In this document: piece after piece, positions 57,361 through 64,000 of the stretch
Layout of the letters: each line of letters begins with the position of its first letter
Position numbering within the stretch: position 1 is the stretch's first letter
Origin: Molossus alvarezi
Lineage: Eukaryota; Chordata; Mammalia; Chiroptera; Molossidae
NCBI GenBank assembly: GCA_037176705.1
Contig: CM073893.1
Span: 29,611,182 to 29,675,181, forward strand
DNA length: 64,000 nucleotides
Direction of reading: 5' to 3'
Translations under genes and position numbers: made by a program
The notes under the pieces: model-generated
What the model saw: the letters and a program-made list of their open reading frames with translations, nothing else
Told to the model about the DNA's origin: nothing
Database searches by the model: none

Positions 57361-60300
57361 ATTGCCATAAATAAGAACATATCAATTATCACCTTAAATG
57401 TGAATGGTTTGAATGCTCCAATAAAAAGACACAGAGTAGCTGACTGGATAAGAATGCATGACTAACATATATGTTGTTTACAAGAAACCCACCTTACAAA
57501 AAAGACTCACATAGGTTGAAAGTGAAGGGATGAAAAAAAAATCTTTCAAGCAAAAGGAAATGAAAAAAAAAAGCTGGTGTAGCAATACTCATATCTGATA
57601 AAGAAGATTTCAAAATGAAGGCCATAAATAGAGACAAAGAAGGCCACTACATAATATTGAAAGGATCTATCCAACAGGAAGATATAACCTTGATAAACAT
57701 ATATGCACCCAATATAGGAGCACGTAGATACATTAAAATCTTCTGCAGGACTTCGAAGGAAAAATCAACAGCAATACAAACGCAGTAGGAAACTTCAATA
57801 CCCTGCTGACATCTCTGGATAGATCTTCTAGACAAAAAATTAACAAGGAAACACTAAATGATTCTAAATGAAGTGATAGATAAAATGGATTTAATAGATA
57901 TCTACAGAGAAATATACCTCCAAACTGCAGAATTCACATTCTTCTCAGTGCACATGGGACATTCTCAAAGCTAGACCACATGTTACAGCACAAACTAAGT
58001 TTCTACAAGTTCAAGAAGACTGAAATAATACCAAGCATCTTCTCAGATCACAATGGCATGAAACTAGAAATCATTTGCAACAAGAACACACAAAGACATT
58101 TGAAAACATAGAGGCTAAATAGCATGTTATTGAACAATGAAAGAGTTATCATGGAGATCAAGGAAGAATTTAAAAACTTCCTGGAAACCAAGAAAAATGA
58201 ACACACAACAACACAAAATCTATGGGATGCAGTGAAAGCAGTTCTGAGAGGGAAGTTCATAGCACTACAGGCCTACCTCAAGAAGCAAGAAAATTTTCTA
58301 CTCGACTATCTAACTTCACAATTTAAAGGACTAGAAAGCAAACAAAAGGAAAGCCCCAGAGAAAGCAGAAGTAAGAAAATAGTAATGATCAGAGCAAAAT
58401 AAATGACATGGAGACCAAAAAAACAATTCAAAGTATCAATGAAACTAAGAGCTGGTACTTTGAAAAGATAAACAAGTTTGATGGATCCTTAGCTAGACTC
58501 ACTAAGAAACAAAGAGAGAAATGAAACCCAAATACACAATATCAGAAATGAAAGAGGAGAAATAATAACTGACTCCACAGAAATACAAAGGATCATTAAC
58601 ATATGTTATGAACAATTATACAGCAACAAATTCGACAATCTAAGCAAAATGGACAAATTTTTAGAAACACATAGTCTCCCATAACTGGACCAGGAAGACA
58701 TACAAACCTTGAACAGACCAACAACAATGAAAGAATTTGTAGATGTAATCAAGACTCTCCCAGCAAACTAAATCCCAGGCCTGGATGGCTTTACTGGGGA
58801 ATTTTACTGAATGTTCAAACAAGAACTGATACCCATTCTCCTCAAACTATTTCAAAAAATTCAAGAAGGAAGGCTCCAAACTTGTTTTATGAAGCCAGCA
58901 TAATTCTAATTCCAAAACCAGAAAAAGACACTACAAACAAAGAAAACTACAGCCCAATATCTCTGATGAACATAGATGCCATAATCCTGAACAAAATACT
59001 AGCAAATCAAATCCAGCAATACACCAAAAAAAATTATTCACCATAACCAGGGATGCATGACTGCTACAATATTTGCAAATCAATAAATATGATACGCCAC
59101 ATAAATAAAATGAAGAATAAAAACCACATGATCATATCAATAGATGCTGAATAAGCATTTAGCAATATCTAGCATCTATTTCTGATAAAAATGCTCAGAT
59201 ATCTGGGAATAGAGGGATCCTATCTCGACACAATAAAGGCCATATATGAAAACCTACAGCCAACATCATACTCAATGGGCAGAAACTAAAAGCATTTCCC
59301 TTAAGAACAGGAAAAAGACACTTTTGCCACTCTTATTTAACATAGTACTGGAAGTCTTAGCCACAGCAATCAGACAGGAAGAAAAAATAAAAGGGATCCA
59401 AATTGGAAAGGAGCAAGTGAAACTGTCATTATTTGCAGATGACATGATACTATATGTAGAAAACCCCAAAGACGCCATCAAAAATTTACTAGACTTAATA
59501 AATGAATTTGGCAAAGTAGCAGGATACAAAATTATCGTCAAGAAATTGATGGCATTCTTATACACTAATGATGAACTCACAGAAAGAGAAACTAAAAAAC
59601 AAAATCCCATTTACCATCGCAGCAAAAATATTAAGATACCTAGGAATAAACTTAACCAAAGAAATATAAGACCTATTCACAGAAAACTACAGGTCATTAA
59701 GAATAGAAATAGAAATAGAGGAAGATATAAAAAAGTGGAAGCACATACCTTGCTCATAGATTGGAAGGATTAACATCATTGAAATGTCCATACTACCCAG
59801 AGCAACCTTTAAATTCAATGCAATCTCCATCAAAATACCAATGACATACTTCACAGAATTAGAACAAATACTTCAAAAGTTCATATAGAACCAAAAAGAC
59901 CTTGAATAGCCACAGCAATCTTGAAAAAGAAGAACAAAGTTGGAGGGATCACATACCTAGATTCCAGGTTATACTATAAAGCCACTGTAATCTAAACAGC
60001 CTGGTACTGACACAAGAACAGGCATATAGACCAGTGGAACAGAACAGAAAACCCAGAAATGGACCCAAGGCAATATGCTCAATTAATATTTGACAAAGAT
60101 GGCAAGAGCATACAATGGAGTAAAGACAGCCTCTTTAATAAATGGTGTTGGGAAAATTGGACAGCTACATGCAAAAAAAAATGAAACTAGACCATCAACT
60201 TACACCCTACACAAGAATAAACTCAAAATGGATAAAAGACTTAAATGTGACTCATGAATCCATAAAAATCCTAGAAGAAACTGTAGGCAACAGAATTTCA

Positions 60301-61140
60301 GACATCATACGCAGCAAATTTTCACTGGTGCATCACCTAAGGCAACAGCAACAAAGAAGAAAATGAACACATAGGACTACATCAAACTCAAAAGCTTCTG
60401 CACGGTGAAAGATACAATCATCAAAACGGAAAGGCTTCCCACGGTATGGGAGAACATCATTGCCAATGATACATCAGATAAGGGGTTGATTTCCAATATA
60501 TATAGAGTGCTCATACAACTCAACAAAAGGAAGACAAAGAACCCAGTTAAAAAATGGGCAGAGGAACTAGACACCTCTCCAAACAGGACATACAAATGGC
60601 TAAGAGACATATGAAGAAATGCTCAACATCACTAATCACCAGTGATACAAATTAAAACAACAATGAAGTATCACCCCACACCTGAAACAATGGCCGCCAT
60701 CAACAAATCATCAAAAAACTATTGTTGGCAAGGGTGTGGAGAAAAAGGGACTCTAGTACACTGCTGGTGGGAATGCAGACTGGTGCTGCCACAATGGAAA
60801 ACAATATGTTGTTACTTCAAAAAATTAAAAATCGAGCTTCCATTTGACCCAGTGATCCCAATTCTAGGAATATCACCAATCAGAAAGAATATATGTACCC
60901 CATGTTCATAGCAGCACTATTTAAAATAGCTAAGATCTGGAAACAGCCCAAATGTCCATCAGTAGAGGAATGGATAAAAAAGCAGTGGTACATATACACA
61001 ATGGAGTACTATGCAGCTGTAAGAAAGAAGGATCTCTTTTCCTTTGAGATGACATGGAGGGACCTGGAAAGTATCATCCTAAGTGAAACAAGCCAAACAG
61101 AGAAAGACAAGTATTATATGATCTCATTTGTGGAATATAA
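57361..61140 (+). pseudogene. L1 ORF2 remnant, copy C (endonuclease, reverse transcriptase, Cys-rich end)
   Basis: The endonuclease region lies at about 57380-58120: a readable VGNFNTLLTSLDRSS block near 57785 has Asn in place of the catalytic Asp of GDFN. A linker piece is at 58124-58402. Reverse transcriptase extends over about 58440-59780. Its best piece, 59246-59773 (175 codons), includes [20 protein letters not shown], with FADD at 59432-59443. The C-terminal Cys/His motif is in 60642-60911 ([18 protein letters not shown]). The C-terminal piece 60893-61183 has WIKKQWYIYTMEYYAAVRKK. Multiple stops and frameshifts; the copy is complete in domain order but dead. Confidence 0.93.
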
Positions 61141-61383
61141 TGAACATAACAGTCTGAGGAATGTGGTAGTCCCAGAGATGTGAAATTGAGGTACAGAGTG
61201 ACAATCACCTTAAGAGGGGGGTGGTGAGGGAGAGATAAACCACAGAACTTATATGCATGTGTGCATGAACAATGGACATGAACAACAAAGCTGGGGATTG
61301 GTGGGGGGGGGGAATCAGTGGGGGAAAAAGGAGAAACATCTGTAACAAAAATAAATTAATTAATAAAAAACAAACAAAAAACA
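61141..61383 (+). other. L1 3' UTR and A-rich tail, copy C
   Basis: G-rich stretch near 61210-61325, then GAGAAACATCTGTAACAAAAATAAATTAATTAAT and A-rich sequence. This matches the complement of 21738-21975 in copy B. Confidence 0.88.
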
Positions 61384-64000
61384 CTAAAATATTATATATT
61401 TTTTCTATTGAATGGTTAAATTATAAATATTAGTAATTCATAAAAAGCATCTTTAATTTTATTGGTTAATTTGTATGTAATTAAATAATTTAGTATAAAA
61501 GTCTTTTTATTAACAAAAGTTATTGAACTTTTGAACTGCGTTTTGAAAAATATCTTGAAAAGCATTTTATTATTATTGATTCTATGTTTGTCATGTTTCC
61601 ATCCTAAAAGGGAGTCACTGGTAAACTTGTGGTAATTGGATTATTTGTTGTGTTTTCAAAAATTTACTTCAGTGGTAGAAAGGGCACAATGCTTTCATGC
61701 AGGGAAGAAAAAAACAGAGGTGTTTAACTGATGTTATGCAAACAATGTTAAAAAGACTGTTTCTTATGTCTCTAAAATTCGGATAAGTGATTACATCCTT
61801 CCTAACAGTTGATTTAACATTACCTGCTCCTTTAGTACAAAGGGCATTTGAACTGCTAGAATAATGTGTTTATTTTTTTACTCATTTTTATTCCTAAATG
61901 ATTGGTGAGGGTGAGTATAAACACCTACAATCAATTGAAAAAATAGTCAAACTCCATGAGGAAAAACTGACAATATTGTGGAGGCTCCCTTATCACTTAG
62001 TCCCCATGAAGTTTTTTACTCTTAGAGTTGTCCACACTGTGCCTCCAGCTGTCCTCGGTTACAGTTCAGGTTTTCCTGCTCCGCGCAGGTTCCCTTTTTC
62101 AGCTCATGAGTCTCAGCTCCAGGAAGCCAGGACTCTGCATTTGCCTGTCTGTGTCTCTAATCTTCGGGGCAGCAGTTTGCCCCACTTCCTTTACCTCGCT
62201 TATGGATCCAAAGTTCTATTTCTGTTTTATTATATTACAGTAACATCTAAAATAGAAAAAAAAATGCCTTGAATTTTATTTTCTATACTTGTGTTTTCTG
62301 AGAAAAATGTGCATTAAACTCCCTAAGACTCTCGTCTCATCTGTGAAATGAATTAATTTTACCAGCTTGAAGTTTGAAAGCCATGTTGTATCAAATAAAT
62401 GTAAGGTCTAATTACTATTATTCTTTTTGTTAATAATCAAATATTACTGCTCTGCTATTTTTATGTCTTTTTACTTTTATAAGTAAATATCGGAGAGTTA
62501 AAGCTTTATAACATTTTTAAAGGAAGTGATAATACATCCAAAACTGTTTTGGATTTACTTAAACACATCGACAGCTAACCATGTGTTCAATAGCATATTA
62601 TCTTTAATATATTTTAGTTACAAAAGCTATTTCATTAGTAAAAATGTGATAAGAGCAAGCAGATTAATTTGGTGACTTTTAAACACTGACTAGGAGCTAC
62701 CTTTTTCTCTTTTTTTAAAAACGTGTTCCAGGTATCTATTTGCTTTTAATTATTAGAACCATCCAAGTAACTATTAAAGCCATTGTACCAATCTCCTTCC
62801 AAATAGATAATCATAGTGATATTATTGCCAGGAAGGGGAATTCAAATTCCATTACCTCCCGTTATCTTACGAGGCATTTTACTTCTGCTAGCTTTAATTA
62901 AGTTAAAATCTGTTTCACTTGCATTACTGATTAAAACTAATTGAGTTTGTTGTTTAATCCTATCTAAAAAGTCTTCTATTGCTTAAACAGGTTTACTTCC
63001 ATATGGAATTGTTATTGAGGAAAGTCTCTACAATATTAAGACTTCATTTTATTTCATTTAAATTATTCGTATATTCTCTGGATTTATTCCAGTTAGGAAA
63101 ATTTCTCAGATTCAAATCCCAGAGAGTATGTGTATTGTTTTTGTTTTTGTTGTTGTTGTTTTTTTTTTCATATTTAGGAAATGTGAGTTGTTTGATACTG
63201 ATAAAACTTAATCTTTGCTGTTTAATGAAAAAATTGGCAAAATCAAAAAGCATCAGGTTTTGATTATTTCAATTCAGAGCCTAAACGTTGTCCTGATTTA
63301 TCTTTAACTTATTATTTAAGAATGTATTACTATGAGTTAGAACTAATCATTAACACATGTTTAAGAATCTCAAGCTGTAGAATATAATTATATAATTTGT
63401 CATAAATGTTTCTGTAACTAAACTCTGTATGAACCAAGAAAGAAATAAAACAAACTATTATTTCTTATTCCGAGTTATAAAAAGTAAGACCTCCAAACCA
63501 ACAAATGCTTTTCCAAATGTACAAGGCTGTGCTACACACTGCAGCTCATGGAGCTCAACCACAGTAGTGTAGCCACATCTCACAGATCCCTTCTAATCAT
63601 CTGTATTCACTGAGATGACAAGAGCGTAATCATCAGAGTAGACCTCGGATAAAACACAACTGCCAAACTCACGAGTCCACAGTTCACAGTAGGCTAACAT
63701 CAACAGACAGTCACTGTTGGACTTCTTTTGTCTCTGGTTCTGCCCAAGGGCCATTATGCATCTGGCAGAAAATATAATTTGAAATAGTCAAGCAAGAAAT
63801 AAGAAGATCTAATTCAGATCTTTGTAAAATGACACTAATTTTATTTTTCTTTCCCAGCTACGGTGATATGAATTTTTTCAAGATATAGTGATACCTTAAT
63901 AGTTTTAAATTGAACACCCAGTTTTCTTGCCCCCCAAATGACCATGGCTTATAGTCATTTGTGATTTTACTGAGAAATGTACATAGCTAATTATATAGTT
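61384..64000. other. Unassigned sequence to the window end
   Basis: No gene recognised. The block at 61900-62270 is GC-richer and carries a 124-codon plus frame without motifs; it may be an old repeat. A/T-rich elsewhere, with a (TTG)n/T-run patch at about 63137-63168. Confidence 0.5.

Larger units (their letters stand above)
54657..61383 (+). mobile_element. Full-length L1 LINE (copy C), mutated, with extended 5' end
   Basis: In order on the plus strand: extra 5' module (about 54671-55616), 5' UTR homologous to copies A and B (55617-56412), ORF1 (56413-57310), ORF2 (about 57361-61140), and a 3' UTR with a G-rich tract (GGTGGGGGGGGGGAATCAGT near 61300) ending in an A-rich tail near 61383. 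The low-complexity word AAAAAACAAA occurs at both edges (54658 and 61365) and may be the target duplication, but it is not decisive. Frames are broken in many places. Its sequence differs more from A and B than those differ from each other. Confidence 0.92.

Noticed and set aside
61898..62272. 124-codon plus-strand frame in a GC-richer block
   Set aside because: No recognisable domain and an adjacent alternative frame of similar length; more like an old repeat or chance.
1..64000. A host gene or a novel multi-gene defence or metabolic system
   Set aside because: All recognisable coding capacity is L1-derived. I saw no exon series with open frames and splice sites, no operon-like layout, and no conserved protein family other than L1 ORF1 and ORF2.

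Overview
This window looks like a gene-poor, AT-rich stretch of nuclear DNA from a bat, probably an echolocating 'microbat'. The main evidence is about a dozen copies of a tRNA-derived SINE of the Ves type. Each has a head beginning GCCCTGGCCGGTTTGGCTCA, A- and B-box-like promoter motifs, a body, a pyrimidine-rich stretch and an A-rich tail. There are also many placental-type LINE-1 (L1) copies. I found no host protein-coding gene, rRNA gene, functional tRNA gene, CRISPR array or bacterial-type operon. The longer open frames are L1 ORF remnants, antisense shadows of L1, or frames running through simple repeats.

Layout. Positions 1-4178: two same-strand (minus) L1 copies abutting head to tail. 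One is a young L1 running off the left edge (5' end near 2905). The other is a 5' piece of a second L1 (5' end near 4175). Positions 5.2-17.3 kb: older L1 scraps, five Ves SINEs, an ancient plus-strand L1 (about 12.5-16.2 kb) interrupted by a SINE and by a minus-strand solo LTR, and a plus-strand LTR at about 16.5-17.26 kb. Positions 17.3-21.7 kb: mostly unassigned AT-rich sequence plus one SINE. Positions 21725-27878: a full-length but mutated minus-strand L1 with a 13-bp target-site duplication. Positions 28-54 kb: AT-rich background with Ves SINEs, three short 'head-only' SINE copies, L1 3' fragments, microsatellites, an unusual inverted duplication in a SINE tail (31.76-32.14 kb), and a GC-richer block at 53.3-54.0 kb that may be a processed pseudogene. 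Positions 54.66-61.38 kb: a third full-length, mutated L1, on the plus strand, with an unusually long two-module 5' end. Positions 61.4-64 kb: unassigned.

Nothing here acts as a cellular pathway. The functional logic is retrotransposition. L1 ORF1p (coiled coil plus RNA-binding C-terminal region) and ORF2p (endonuclease, reverse transcriptase, Cys-rich C terminus) are visible as broken frames in the three long copies. The SINEs, with A-rich tails and target-site duplications, fit mobilisation in trans by such L1s. The most interesting points are: (1) the inverted duplication with a direct repeat in the AT-rich tail of a SINE; (2) a uniform short SINE subfamily ending just after the B box; (3) a roughly 950-bp extra module at the 5' end of the plus-strand L1; (4) a 19-bp GC-rich tandem repeat of variable copy number in the minus-strand L1 5' UTRs; and (5) loss of the endonuclease GDFN-type aspartate in all three L1 copies where that motif can be read. 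All family names come from memory of consensus features; no database search was possible.
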